Positions 17,398-27,196 of a stretch of 64,000 nucleotides of DNA are shown here, piece by piece. The notes under the pieces are model-generated. The model was not told the origin of the DNA. It searched no databases and saw nothing but the letters and a program-made list of their open reading frames with translations. The DNA comes from Pedobacter duraquae. Its GTDB lineage: Bacteria > Bacteroidota > Bacteroidia > Sphingobacteriales > Sphingobacteriaceae. Position 1 is the stretch's first letter. Each line of letters opens with the position of its first letter. The position numbers and the translations under genes were made by a program. The stretch covers positions 62,001 to 126,000 of the forward strand of contig NZ_SNWM01000004.1 of the NCBI RefSeq assembly GCF_004362245.1. The letters are read 5' to 3'.

Positions 17398-19956
17398 ATG
17401 CATTTATTTAACAGATCCTTTTGGATCGGAACTGGAATTTTATTTTTCTTAACGGTCCAATTATACGCACAATCAACAGTTGTATCGGGGGTTGTACGCG
17501 ACGGCCGTCTCCGGGAACCACTTCCTTATGTTACTGTTACCTTTCAAGGGACTACGGTTTCAACAAAAACAGATGCTTCTGGCAGGTATAGCATTTCGTC
17601 GGACAAAGCACAGTCTGCGCTCGTATATAAATACGTGGGGTACAGAACTCATACTACTGTGATACAGTCCGGGCAAACCCAAACCATGAATGTGATACTT
17701 GAAGAAATAGCCGAAAAACTAACTGAAGTAAAAATCGTGGCAGCAAAGGCTGGCCCCTACCGTAATAAGGAAAATCCTGCTGTAGAACTGATACGTAATG
17801 TGATTGCCCACCGTCCGGAAAATAGAATTGAAAATTTTAACCAGGTAGCCTTTAAACAGTATGAACGACTTCAACTCTCCTACAGTAATCTGTCGGATGA
17901 GTTTATGAAAAAGAAACTCTTCAAAAACTATCAGTTTTTGTTCAGTCAGCAGGACTCAGATAAAATCGGTGGAAAAAATCAGCTTCCAGTTTATCTGCAG
18001 GAGAAGCTGTCCAACAACTACTATCGAAAAAGTCCAGAAAAAAATAAAAAGATTATCTATGCTGATAAGCATGTTAACTATGACCCGAATGTGATTGATA
18101 ATGACGGGATCTCTGTTTATCTGGAACGGATGTATGCGGATATCAATATCTATGACAATAATATTCTGATCGCAACAACACAGTTTCTAAGTCCGATTGC
18201 AAATAGTGCACCTACATTTTACAAGTATTTTATCACGGATACTATCAAAACCCAAAGTCCGGAGCTAATTGAACTTTCCTTTATTCCACGAAATCCACAG
18301 GATCTTGTTTTTGAAGGACGGATGTACGTGACTAACGATAAACATTATGCAGTCCAGTCGGTATTCTTAAAAACCAGCAGGTCTGCAAATCTCAATTTTG
18401 TTCGTGCTGCGGAGCTTAAGCAAAGCTTTATTCAGGACAGTACGTTAAAATACCATTTGGGTAAGAGTGACCTGGTAGTTGATTTCGGGCTTACAAAAAA
18501 TAAAGGAAGAGGTTTAACAGGACAACGAACTTTGATTATATCCGATTATCAATTGAATAAAGCAGAACCAGACAGTATCTACAAAGGAGAAAATCAGGTT
18601 ACGCAGCTACAAAAAGGCAGTAATAATGAGCAGTATTGGGCTCAAAACCGACCTGATACTGTGCCTGCATCAACGCTGGCTATTTACAAAAATATTGATT
18701 CCTTAGGTAAGAGCAAGTCTTTTAAGACTGCTATGACGGTAGCGGGAGTGATATTTGCCGGCTATATCAATTTTGGAAAGTTTGAAGTGGGTCCTACCTA
18801 TACATTTTACAGCTTCAGCCCTATCGAGGGACTAAAACTTAGACTGGGCGGTCGCACAACAACGGATTTTAGCACGCGGTATTATTTTGATGGCTATGCG
18901 GCCTATGGATTTAAGGATCAGAAATGGAAAGGATACATGAGTGGGGCTTACGCCTTTAATAACAAGTCTATCTATACGTTTCCACAGAGTTTTATCAGGG
19001 CCAGTTTCCAGAGGGACCTCTATATTCCCGGACAGGAACTGCGATCTAATTCAGAAGATGATTTCATCTCTTCCTTTAAACGTGGCGAAAACAACAGATA
19101 CCTCTATAACGATTTTTACAGAATTCAGTATGTTCAGGAGTTCCAGAACCACTTTGGTTTTGACCTGGGCTTCAGGAAATGGTCGCAAAGCCCGGCTGGA
19201 GCATTATCTTATTATAATATCGTAAATAACCAGACTAATATAATTGATCAGATCACGACGAGCGAGTTTAATGTTTCAATGCGGTATGCTCCTAATGAGA
19301 AATTTTATCAAGGCAAAAGATCGCGTGTTATAGTAAACAATAAATATCCTATTTATAACCTAAGGTATGCTGTGGGTATTAAAGGATTACTTGGTGGCCA
19401 GTATAATTATCAAAACATAATGGCGAGTGTCGACAAGCGTTTTTACCTCAGTCAGTTGGGTATTGCCGATGTTAAGTTTGAAGCGGGATATGTTGGCGGT
19501 GGTAAAGTGCCATATCCTTTACTGGCAATTCATAAAGCAAACCAAACCTATGCTTACCAGATCTATGCTTTCAACATGATGAACTTTTTGGAGTTTGTGA
19601 GTGATCATTATGCAGCTGTTTATGCAGATCATACTTTTAGTGGTTTCTTTTTAAACAAGATTCCTTTACTAAAGAGCTTGAAACTCCGTGAATATGTTTC
19701 ATTTAAGGCTATTTATGGAGGTGTTAGAGCAGAGAACAATCCGGCTAACGACCCGCAGTTGATGCAATTTAACAAGAATTCAGCAGGTGTGCCAACTACG
19801 TATACTTTCGATAAACTGCCGTATATGGAAGGTAGTGTTGGGATTGGAAACATCTTCAAAATCCTAAGACTCGATGGTGTACGCAGATTTAATTACCTGG
19901 ATCATCCTAATGCCCCTAAATATGGTGTCAGGATTAAGCTGAAGATAGAACTTTAG
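17398..19956 (+). CDS. DUF5686/CarboxypepD-reg outer-membrane protein
   Basis: 852 residues from the ATG at 17398, directly after an in-frame TTG. A signal peptide (about residues 1-24, ending VQLYAQ) is followed by a carboxypeptidase-regulatory-like beta-sandwich at about residues 27-110 (VVSGVVRDGRLREPLPYVTV). The rest is a long DUF5686-type region with alternating beta-strands and an SKSFKTAMTVAGVIFAGYIN segment. It ends in strands closing with RIKLKIEL. The protein is probably an outer-membrane barrel. Members are frequent in this phylum but have no defined function. The gene is convergent with the histidine kinase 3 bp away. Confidence 0.82.
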   Translation: MHLFNRSFWIGTGILFFLTVQLYAQSTVVSGVVRDGRLREPLPYVTVTFQGTTVSTKTDASGRYSISSDKAQSALVYKYVGYRTHTTVIQSGQTQTMNVILEEIAEKLTEVKIVAAKAGPYRNKENPAVELIRNVIAHRPENRIENFNQVAFKQYERLQLSYSNLSDEFMKKKLFKNYQFLFSQQDSDKIGGKNQLPVYLQEKLSNNYYRKSPEKNKKIIYADKHVNYDPNVIDNDGISVYLERMYADINIYDNNILIATTQFLSPIANSAPTFYKYFITDTIKTQSPELIELSFIPRNPQDLVFEGRMYVTNDKHYAVQSVFLKTSRSANLNFVRAAELKQSFIQDSTLKYHLGKSDLVVDFGLTKNKGRGLTGQRTLIISDYQLNKAEPDSIYKGENQVTQLQKGSNNEQYWAQNRPDTVPASTLAIYKNIDSLGKSKSFKTAMTVAGVIFAGYINFGKFEVGPTYTFYSFSPIEGLKLRLGGRTTTDFSTRYYFDGYAAYGFKDQKWKGYMSGAYAFNNKSIYTFPQSFIRASFQRDLYIPGQELRSNSEDDFISSFKRGENNRYLYNDFYRIQYVQEFQNHFGFDLGFRKWSQSPAGALSYYNIVNNQTNIIDQITTSEFNVSMRYAPNEKFYQGKRSRVIVNNKYPIYNLRYAVGIKGLLGGQYNYQNIMASVDKRFYLSQLGIADVKFEAGYVGGGKVPYPLLAIHKANQTYAYQIYAFNMMNFLEFVSDHYAAVYADHTFSGFFLNKIPLLKSLKLREYVSFKAIYGGVRAENNPANDPQLMQFNKNSAGVPTTYTFDKLPYMEGSVGIGNIFKILRLDGVRRFNYLDHPNAPKYGVRIKLKIEL

Positions 19957-19959
19957 CTA

Positions 19960-21222
19960 TTAAAGCCGGATCTCGAAGGTGGTTAGTCCATCGCCTGTTG
20001 TGGTCAGAGAAAAATCAAATCCATGATTCAGAAGAATTTCCCGGACCAGTGTCAGGCCTATCCCCTGTCCATCCTTCTTAGTAGTAAAAAATGGATTGAA
20101 TAGCTGCGCATTCAGTTCTTCTGTCAAGCCCGCTCCGTTATCACTAATACATAAACGATGCTTTACAGGATCAAGGATGAAATGTACCACCCCATCATGC
20201 CCTATTGCTTCCAGCGCATTCTTTACGATGTTGATCATTGCTTGCTCAAGTTGTTGTGCATCGGCAGAAATGAGGTAAGGTTTATCTGGTAACGATAGTG
20301 AAAATAGAATTGCCCTTTCATTCGCCGGCATTGTCATGAATTCGGCTACAGATTGCACTAATTTGTTCAGATCTATTTGCTGGCGATTTGCAGGTTCGAG
20401 CTTCACCAAATCCGCAAAATTGCGCATAAAAAGATTCAGGTTTTGATTACGCGCTGTGGCAATTTCAAAGGCATCCTTCAAAAGGTTATGCTTGTTTGTT
20501 TCCCAGAGTTGCTCAGTGGTTAATGCAAGGCCGAGAATAGAATTGACAGGCCCAATGGTATTATTTACCTCATGCGCCATCATCCGGATCACCTTACCGT
20601 ATGCTTTTTTTTCTGCTTCGAATATTTCCTCGGTCACTTCTTCAAGCATTACGAAGATCCTGGCAAAGCCACGATCTATAAAGTTAGATTTATGAATTTT
20701 AAAAATGCTTAAGCCACCGATCTTCAGCATTCTGGAGCTGCCTGTTTTGAGTTCTGATACAACAGAAAGCACCGACTCCTGATCCATGTTGAGGATCGAG
20801 GTAGCAGTGGGATTGATGCTTTGGATCTTCTGGTCGTAATCCATAATGATAATCCCTGTTGGTGAGGTCTGGATCAATTTTTCCAAAAAGAAATGCTGCT
20901 CTTCCTGCTTGGTCCGTTCTGTTCTGAGTTCATCAATCATCTTATTGTAAACCCCGATCAACTCATCCATTTCACTTCTGCCGGTAGGGATAAATTTAAC
21001 GCTGAAATCGCGATCCTGTATGGCATGAATCCCCTCTTTAAGGTATTTGAGTGGCTCGAGCAGTTGCCGGTATAACCCAACGCTGATCACAAGTGAGATT
21101 AAAATGAAGACTTCAGAGCCTATAAACAAGATTCTGTTCTGTTCAAATATAAAAAAACTAAGCACCAGGCAGGTCAGATGCAGGATGCCGATGAGCAGGA
21201 TATATTTAGTCTTCAGCTTCAT
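19960..21222 (-). CDS. NtrB-like sensor histidine kinase
   Basis: 420 residues from the ATG at 21222, overlapping the end of the regulator gene by 17 bp. Two closely spaced membrane helices (about residues 6-25 and 31-51) are followed by a HAMP-like linker (LLEPLKYLKEG) and a PAS-like domain (about residues 112-200). The dimerisation helix has the phosphoacceptor His217 in RMMAHEVNNTIGPVN. The ATPase domain has N-box EQAMINIVKNALEA and G-boxes DNGAGLTEE and GQGIGLTL. With almost no periplasmic loop, it probably senses through the membrane or cytoplasm. It should phosphorylate the sigma-54 regulator encoded just upstream. Confidence 0.9.
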   Translation of the reverse strand: MKLKTKYILLIGILHLTCLVLSFFIFEQNRILFIGSEVFILISLVISVGLYRQLLEPLKYLKEGIHAIQDRDFSVKFIPTGRSEMDELIGVYNKMIDELRTERTKQEEQHFFLEKLIQTSPTGIIIMDYDQKIQSINPTATSILNMDQESVLSVVSELKTGSSRMLKIGGLSIFKIHKSNFIDRGFARIFVMLEEVTEEIFEAEKKAYGKVIRMMAHEVNNTIGPVNSILGLALTTEQLWETNKHNLLKDAFEIATARNQNLNLFMRNFADLVKLEPANRQQIDLNKLVQSVAEFMTMPANERAILFSLSLPDKPYLISADAQQLEQAMINIVKNALEAIGHDGVVHFILDPVKHRLCISDNGAGLTEELNAQLFNPFFTTKKDGQGIGLTLVREILLNHGFDFSLTTTGDGLTTFEIRL

Positions 21223-22603
21223 TGTAAGGAATTTGATGTTTCTCCAGGCGGCGGTAAAGTGCATTTCTGGTTATGCCCAATGAGGTAGCTGCTTTCGTGA
21301 TGTGATTTTTATGGAAATTCATCGCCTGTCTAACCATCTCCCTTTCTACTTCTTCAAGTGTCATGGTGCCCACGCCAGGTACAGTTATGTTTTTATGCTT
21401 AGTTGGCGTTTGCGCCAGCTGTGCCTTAAAATCGTCAATCCCCAGTTCATTTCCAGCGCTAACGAGTATGGCACGTTCAACCAGATTTTTGAGTTGTCTG
21501 ATATTTCCGGGAAGTTGTAGTTCCTGGAGCCATTTCATTGCTGATGCACTGATTGTTAACCTAGGTCTTCCGTAGATTTCCTTTAAGTTGCTGAGGAACG
21601 CATTTACAAGTAGCGGGATATCTCCTTTTCTTGCCCGCAACGGGCTGAGGTGAATGTGGATCAGGTTGATTCTATAGAGCAGATCTTCCCTGAACAAACC
21701 ATTGGCAACCATGTCGTTCAGGTTTTTGTTTGTGGCGCAAACCACTCTGGTGTCTACTGTTTTTGTTCTGCTGCTGCCCAGCACCTCGTAAGTTCTGTCT
21801 TGCAATACACGCAAAAGCTTTACTTGGCTCCCTGCTTCTAAATCGCCAATCTCGTCCAGAAAAATTGTGCCTTTATTGGCTAGCTCAAAGCGGCCGGTAC
21901 GGTCAAAACGCGCATCCGTAAATGCCCCCCGCACGTGTCCGAACATTTCGCTTTCAAACAACGATGACGAGATGCCACCAAGATTAACCTTGATAAAAGG
22001 CCGCTTAGCGCGCATGCTGTTTTCGTGGATGGCCTCCGCAATCAGTTCCTTTCCAGTACCGCTTTCACCCGTAATGAGCACAGCGGCATCTGTTGTTGCC
22101 ACCCGGCCGATCGTTTCCAGGATAGCAAGCACCGCCGGATCCTCACCGATGATCTTTTCAAAATGGTATAATTTATCCAGTTGCTTGCGCGTTCTGTTTT
22201 CTGTAGGCTTTACCTGAAGGTTAAGCAATGTATGCACGGTCTGCAAAACGTGTTCGTTACTCCAGGGCTTATTGATAAAATCACTGGCACCCAATTTCAT
22301 GCCGGCTACCGCCAAGGCAATGCTCGCCCAGCCGGTAATCAGGATAACGGGAATAAGTGGCTGTAGCGCTTTTATTTCGCTTAACAGTAACATCCCTTCC
22401 TCGCCGGTAGTGCCGATAGAAAAATTGAGGTCAAGCAGAATGAGGTCCGGTTTCTTGCTGCCAAGTAAATCCAGCGCATCTGTTTGATTACCTGCTGTAC
22501 ATACCTGATACCCATTTTGCTCCAGCAAAAGTTGCAGTGAGGTACGTACAGCAAGGTCATCGTCAACAATTAATATCATAGGGTAAAGATAGTTATTCTT
22601 CAT
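21206..22603 (-). CDS. Sigma-54-dependent response regulator (NtrC family)
   Basis: 465 residues. A receiver domain (ILIVDDD, phosphoacceptor near Asp58 in LILLDLNFS) is followed by an AAA+ domain with Walker A GESGTGKE, Walker B GTIFLDEIGDLE and the sigma-54 contact loop GAFTDA, a variant of GAFTGA. A Fis-type HTH (AATSLGITRNALYRRLEKH) ends the protein. It would activate RNA polymerase bound to sigma-54 promoters. ATGs at 22603 and 22579 are both possible; the first overlaps the upstream permease gene by 11 bp. Candidate target promoters and binding sites lie at 28465-28566 and 30987-31089, upstream of the export genes. Confidence 0.95.
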   Translation of the reverse strand: MKNNYLYPMILIVDDDLAVRTSLQLLLEQNGYQVCTAGNQTDALDLLGSKKPDLILLDLNFSIGTTGEEGMLLLSEIKALQPLIPVILITGWASIALAVAGMKLGASDFINKPWSNEHVLQTVHTLLNLQVKPTENRTRKQLDKLYHFEKIIGEDPAVLAILETIGRVATTDAAVLITGESGTGKELIAEAIHENSMRAKRPFIKVNLGGISSSLFESEMFGHVRGAFTDARFDRTGRFELANKGTIFLDEIGDLEAGSQVKLLRVLQDRTYEVLGSSRTKTVDTRVVCATNKNLNDMVANGLFREDLLYRINLIHIHLSPLRARKGDIPLLVNAFLSNLKEIYGRPRLTISASAMKWLQELQLPGNIRQLKNLVERAILVSAGNELGIDDFKAQLAQTPTKHKNITVPGVGTMTLEEVEREMVRQAMNFHKNHITKAATSLGITRNALYRRLEKHQIPYNEAED

Positions 22604-23777
22604 GCAATGCGATAGCCGGATGTATCCCTGCGGCTTGTTTACCCGGATATAGTGAACATATAAACACCAGGAGGTAAATAAAGATAATTGCGATACCTAT
22701 TGCAATGAAATATACATTTGAGGGCATATCGAATACATGTAGTAACGGGAATTGGACCGCAAAGAAAACGCCAAGAATTAATGATAATGTGGCCAGCAGC
22801 AGTGATTCTGATACAAGTTGAATGGAAACAGTATTGCCCGTGGCACCAATAGCTCGTCTCAGTCCGATTTCACTTTTTCGCTTATTGATATTGTACCAGA
22901 GCACGCCAAATATCCCGAGCGCCACATTGATGATTAGGAAACCGGCAACAATCATAAAGATGACTACCGGCATAGCCTTAGACCGGTTTTTCTCTTTGCG
23001 CATGTCCTCCAGGTGTGCAATTTCTATGCTAGAATTTTTAAATGTATTACTTAGATATTTCGAAAGTCTGCTTTCAAAAGCTGCATCTGCATTGCTGTTA
23101 ACCTTGAGTGTTATGGTGCTTAACCACTTAAAAGTACCAGTGTCTATTCTGAGGTACATTCCATCCATAACAGGGCTGAAATCACTTTCGTCTTTGACAT
23201 CTTCTACCACACCTATAACCCGCCATTTGGATTCTTCCTCCTTGTTGCTAATCAATTGACCGGTAGCTGGTGCATCACCAAACATTTTCTTTTTCAGACT
23301 CTCATTAATGACAATTGGCCTGTCTTTATAGATCCGGTCTCCTGCATTAAACCATCTGCCTTCTTTCAGGTTCATGCTCCACACTTTGATAAAATCATCT
23401 TCTACCCTAAAATTGCTGATACGCTCGTACTTAACGCCCTTATTTGAAATATCTGTTGAGGAAAAACTGCTGGAAAACGGAATGTTATTTCCCGAGAAAC
23501 TTACTTCCGCTACCTCTGGGAAGGAAGCGATATGTTGCTTTACAGCATCGTAGAACATGACGATAGAATCCGTATTTTTAGTTGGTAGCTCATTGTTATA
23601 CTGGATCATCCATACAGGCTTATAGTCCATCCCCATAGGCTTCTGATAATTGATCATATAATAAACAACAGACGATGAGAGTAAAAAGACAACCATAAAA
23701 GAGACGAGAATCTCTATAAGGAGTAAAAAGTTCTGGCTTTTTTTGTTCCAGATCAACTTAAATAAATGCTTAAACAT
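22593..23777 (-). CDS. MacB-type ABC transporter permease
   Basis: 394 residues. One N-terminal helix (about residues 20-42) is followed by a periplasmic MacB_PCD-like domain of some 230 residues. Three C-terminal helices of the FtsX type come last, with the coupling segment KRKSEIGLRRAIGATGNTV between the second and third. This topology marks mechanotransmission ABC systems that drive periplasmic or outer-membrane processes rather than moving substrate through the inner membrane. It is the second of two tandem permeases downstream of the ATPase gene, so the two probably form a heterodimer. Confidence 0.88.
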   Translation of the reverse strand: MFKHLFKLIWNKKSQNFLLLIEILVSFMVVFLLSSSVVYYMINYQKPMGMDYKPVWMIQYNNELPTKNTDSIVMFYDAVKQHIASFPEVAEVSFSGNNIPFSSSFSSTDISNKGVKYERISNFRVEDDFIKVWSMNLKEGRWFNAGDRIYKDRPIVINESLKKKMFGDAPATGQLISNKEEESKWRVIGVVEDVKDESDFSPVMDGMYLRIDTGTFKWLSTITLKVNSNADAAFESRLSKYLSNTFKNSSIEIAHLEDMRKEKNRSKAMPVVIFMIVAGFLIINVALGIFGVLWYNINKRKSEIGLRRAIGATGNTVSIQLVSESLLLATLSLILGVFFAVQFPLLHVFDMPSNVYFIAIGIAIIFIYLLVFICSLYPGKQAAGIHPAIALHEE

Positions 23778-23805
23778 ATTTTTTATTTTTAAATGATTAA
23801 TCCGG

Positions 23806-25038
23806 TTATGCTTTTAAGGCCTTTACAATATTCATTTTCGACATCTTGTATGCCGGATAAACCCCTGAGAGGAGTCCGAAGAACAGACAGGCAATAATAC
23901 TGCAGGACAGGACAACAAAATTGAAGGATAGGTCTACGCCCGACATAAATTCGGAATGGTTCAGACCATACAGGACTAAAAGGGAAAAAATCACTCCGAG
24001 GATGCCGCCAATCCCGGTCAGGATGATATTCTCTACCAGGAACTGTACAACTAAGGTTTTTGACGATGCACCAAAGGCCTTACGTACGCCAATTTCTGAA
24101 GAACGCTCCATAATCCTCGTGATATTGATGTTAATCAGATTGATGGTCGGCAGCAGCAAAAACACGAGCACAAGAATAGAGAGAATTATAATCAGTTTAC
24201 CTACAGCAGATTGTTCACCACCACTGAATTCACGGGTGTAATTTTCTAATCCCGAATCTGCTGGTACGGTATGCACGTCAAATTCCTTATGGCCAGTTGG
24301 CACTTTCCGCACCATCTGATCATATTCAGCCCGCATTTTAGGCACATCGCTGGCAGATTTAGCCAGTAAAATAACACGGAAAGGACCCATCAATTCTACT
24401 TTTTTGTAGTCAGACTTTGCTACGGTATAAGGGAGATACATATCACCTGAAAAATGATGTGATAAGCTGGATACGTTCTTAAATACGCCCGATACACGGT
24501 ACTTTATGTTGTCGGCTTCAATATATTTTCCAACAGCCTCAGTATCCGCTCCAAAATATGCTGCCTTAAGCTTTTCAGAAATCACAGCCACATGCTCAGC
24601 AGCATTGATCTGGGCGGCAGTGTATGGTTTGCCTTCCAGAAACCTATAATCCAGCACATCCCAGAAGTTAGCATCCGTAAACTTAAACTCAATGCTGATC
24701 TTTTGATTGTGTACAAAGGAATTGATGATCTGACCTGAGCTAAAAAAGGCTATTTTTTCAGGGATTTTTAAGGTGGATATATACCTGTTGATCAGATGGA
24801 AAGAGAGCCCACTCCTGTTCATCCAGCCTTCCTTGCTGCTTTTTAGGGTAACCGTAGTGATGTACAGCGACCTGTCCCTTTTGTAATCCGGATAGTTGGT
24901 ATTGATCATCTTATCCAGAAATGCGGAAGCTACCATCAATATGGTAAGTGTAAAACTAATGCCGAATAAACTGATAAACGTGAAGAACTTTCTGCGTTTA
25001 AGTACCGCTATAGCGATTTTGAAATAATTCTTTAACAT
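23806..25038 (-). CDS. MacB-type ABC transporter permease
   Basis: 410 residues with the same plan as its neighbour: N-terminal helix (KFFTFISLFGISFTLTILMV), a large periplasmic domain, and three C-terminal FtsX helices with RSSEIGVRKAFGASSKT as the coupling segment. The short C-terminus ends NIVKALKA, typical of the family. It starts 3 bp after the ATPase stop, so the two are translationally close. With the second permease it likely forms the membrane core of the exporter served by the HlyD and TolC proteins upstream. Confidence 0.88.
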   Translation of the reverse strand: MLKNYFKIAIAVLKRRKFFTFISLFGISFTLTILMVASAFLDKMINTNYPDYKRDRSLYITTVTLKSSKEGWMNRSGLSFHLINRYISTLKIPEKIAFFSSGQIINSFVHNQKISIEFKFTDANFWDVLDYRFLEGKPYTAAQINAAEHVAVISEKLKAAYFGADTEAVGKYIEADNIKYRVSGVFKNVSSLSHHFSGDMYLPYTVAKSDYKKVELMGPFRVILLAKSASDVPKMRAEYDQMVRKVPTGHKEFDVHTVPADSGLENYTREFSGGEQSAVGKLIIILSILVLVFLLLPTINLININITRIMERSSEIGVRKAFGASSKTLVVQFLVENIILTGIGGILGVIFSLLVLYGLNHSEFMSGVDLSFNFVVLSCSIIACLFFGLLSGVYPAYKMSKMNIVKALKA

Positions 25039-25041
25039 AGC

Positions 25042-25707
25042 CTATTGAACTTGAGATCCATCAAATAACCGCACCAGACGATGGGTTTTTCCTGCCATAT
25101 GCTCGTCGTGCGTAACCATCACGATCGTTGTTCCATCATTCTTATTCAGGTTAATCAGAATATCCATGATTTCATTTCCCATAGCGCTATCCAGGTTTCC
25201 TGTAGGTTCATCGGCAAGGATAATTTCCGGACGGCCAACGATAGCCCTGGCGATGGCTACCCGCTGCCGTTGTCCGCCGGATAATTGTGTAGGAAAGTGT
25301 TTCATGCGGTTGCTTAAGCCGACTTTTTCTAACGCCTCTGCAGCAAGCTGACGACGTTCCTTGTCTGAAACATTTCTGTAAAGCAATGGAAGTTCCACAT
25401 TATCCAAAACCTGTAAATCATTGATTAGGTGATAACTCTGAAATATGAATCCCAGTTTCTCATTTCTGAATTTTGCAAGACGCTGATCTTTAAATCCGGT
25501 GATATCCTGATCTCCGATTCGGATACTACCTTTTGAAGGCTCATCCAGAAGTCCGATGATATTTAACAAAGTACTCTTGCCACAACCTGACGGCCCCATG
25601 ATGGAGAGAAATTCTCCTTTGGCAATGTCCAGGCTGATTCCGTTAATAGCCAACGTCTCTACGGTCGACGTTCTGTACACCTTTTCAATGTTTTTTAAAT
25701 GTATCAT
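25042..25707 (-). CDS. LolD/MacB-type ABC transporter ATP-binding protein
   Basis: 221 residues. Walker A is GPSGCGKST at residues 38-46, followed by a Q-loop (FQSYHLI), signature LSGGQRQRVAIARA, Walker B IILADEPTGNLD and an H-loop (VMVTHDEH). The size and the TSTVETLAINGISLDIAKGE start match the LolD/MacB class. It is the energy-coupling subunit for the two permeases immediately downstream, and perhaps also for the larger permease encoded at 28586, which has no ATPase beside it. Confidence 0.93.
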   Translation of the reverse strand: MIHLKNIEKVYRTSTVETLAINGISLDIAKGEFLSIMGPSGCGKSTLLNIIGLLDEPSKGSIRIGDQDITGFKDQRLAKFRNEKLGFIFQSYHLINDLQVLDNVELPLLYRNVSDKERRQLAAEALEKVGLSNRMKHFPTQLSGGQRQRVAIARAIVGRPEIILADEPTGNLDSAMGNEIMDILINLNKNDGTTIVMVTHDEHMAGKTHRLVRLFDGSQVQ

Positions 25708-25728
25708 AATGTATAGTTAGTGATTAAT

Positions 25729-27192
25729 TTATTTATAGTTTATCTTTTCTTTCTTTTCAAAATCGTAGAGTGATAAGTACCTCAGCTGGTAATATGCTCC
25801 CCAGAAGTCTTTTAATGATGAAACATAATCTCTTTTAGCTCTATCGTTATCTTGAAATGCAATGCTGAGATCTGTTATACTCAGATCGCCCAACACATAC
25901 CTTTCCCGGGCAATCTGGTACTTTTCAGAGGCTATTTTATCAGCTGCGGCAGTCAGCACCATCTGTTCCTTCATCATGGCATATAAAGTCACCTGCGTAA
26001 CGATTTCCTGCTTAAAGGTCTGTTTGTCTTGCTCTACCGCGTAAATCGTGAACTGTTCGTTTGCCTGTGCTGTCTTAGTACGCGATTTGCTCCTGCCCCA
26101 GTCCAGTACAGGAATGGAAAGTTGGAGTTGTACACTCTGTTGGTTTTTTGGTGATCGGTAGATATCCGGAATATTGCCAGCAGCATTTGAGAAGCCCAGG
26201 TTGGCTGTCAGCGTTGCGTTGAGTCCATTCTCTCCCTTTGCCTTGGCCACCGCCCTGCGGGCTTCAGCAAGTCTTCTCGCAAAAGCAATTGCATCCGACC
26301 GGTTTTCCAGGGCCTCTTTTAAAACCTGATCTGTAGAGATGGCAAGGTCGTTGACCGTGCCCGGCATATCCAGAACAATTCTGTTCTCCCCTTCAATACC
26401 GGCATAACTGCGTAGGTTGAGCGTGGAGATCTCGACATCCCGTTTTGCAGTACCTACAGATTTCTGTGCTGTTAGCTGTTCAAGCTGTAGTTGCAGGATC
26501 TCGTTTTTTGAGATCTTCCCCAACTCAAACTTCGTGTCCGCAATTTTCAGGATCTGTTCTGTATTACGCAGATTGGTCTCTGCAATCTGCAGGTTAACCT
26601 GTGCCAGCAATAGGTCAAAAAAGTAATTGGTGACGTTAATTGCGATCTGCTCCTGAGCCTCGATAAACGCCTGTTTACTCTCGTTAAACTTAAGCGGTTC
26701 GATCTTCTTGTCCCACTTTAAACTATTGAACTGAAGCAGTGGCTGCTTATAGCCAATTCCGTAAGGCACACCATTATATAAAGTTGTATTCCTGTCAAAA
26801 TCTGTAAACCTTTGGAGCTGTGTGGTACCGTAAATTGTTCCCCCGGTTGCAGTAATGCTTTGTGTGAAATCCAGGTTCAGTGAGGAGTTGTCATTATGGA
26901 TCGGCTGAAATAAAATGGTGCCATTTGGTTGAAGCACCTGCGAATAGCTTTTGCTGTAACCGGGAAGGATTCCACTCAAACCCAGCTGAGGCGCGTAATT
27001 GGACTTAAAGGTCTTCCACTCCCAGTATTTCGTTTCGCGCACTGTAGCCGCCTGTTTGGAAGCTATGGAATTGGTTTTTGCCAATTCAACCAGTTGTGGT
27101 AAGGCCAAACGAATTGTGTCGGCGGGTACTGCACAGAAACCATTGGTGATAATTAGCGTCATCACAAACAGGATATATATACCTTTCATCAT
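25729..27192 (-). CDS. TolC-family outer-membrane efflux protein
   Basis: 487 residues. A signal peptide (about residues 1-20, ending NGFCAVPAD) is followed by two similar outer-membrane-efflux halves of long amphipathic helices, for example AQVNLQIAETNLRNTEQIL and the KFELGKISKNEILQLQLEQL segment characteristic of OEP repeats. It forms the outer-membrane channel of a tripartite exporter. Two adjacent ATGs are available at 27192 and 27189. It lies 4 bp after the HlyD gene and 21 bp before the ATPase, inside one operon. Confidence 0.9.
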   Translation of the reverse strand: MMKGIYILFVMTLIITNGFCAVPADTIRLALPQLVELAKTNSIASKQAATVRETKYWEWKTFKSNYAPQLGLSGILPGYSKSYSQVLQPNGTILFQPIHNDNSSLNLDFTQSITATGGTIYGTTQLQRFTDFDRNTTLYNGVPYGIGYKQPLLQFNSLKWDKKIEPLKFNESKQAFIEAQEQIAINVTNYFFDLLLAQVNLQIAETNLRNTEQILKIADTKFELGKISKNEILQLQLEQLTAQKSVGTAKRDVEISTLNLRSYAGIEGENRIVLDMPGTVNDLAISTDQVLKEALENRSDAIAFARRLAEARRAVAKAKGENGLNATLTANLGFSNAAGNIPDIYRSPKNQQSVQLQLSIPVLDWGRSKSRTKTAQANEQFTIYAVEQDKQTFKQEIVTQVTLYAMMKEQMVLTAAADKIASEKYQIARERYVLGDLSITDLSIAFQDNDRAKRDYVSSLKDFWGAYYQLRYLSLYDFEKKEKINYK

Positions 27193-27196
27193 CTGC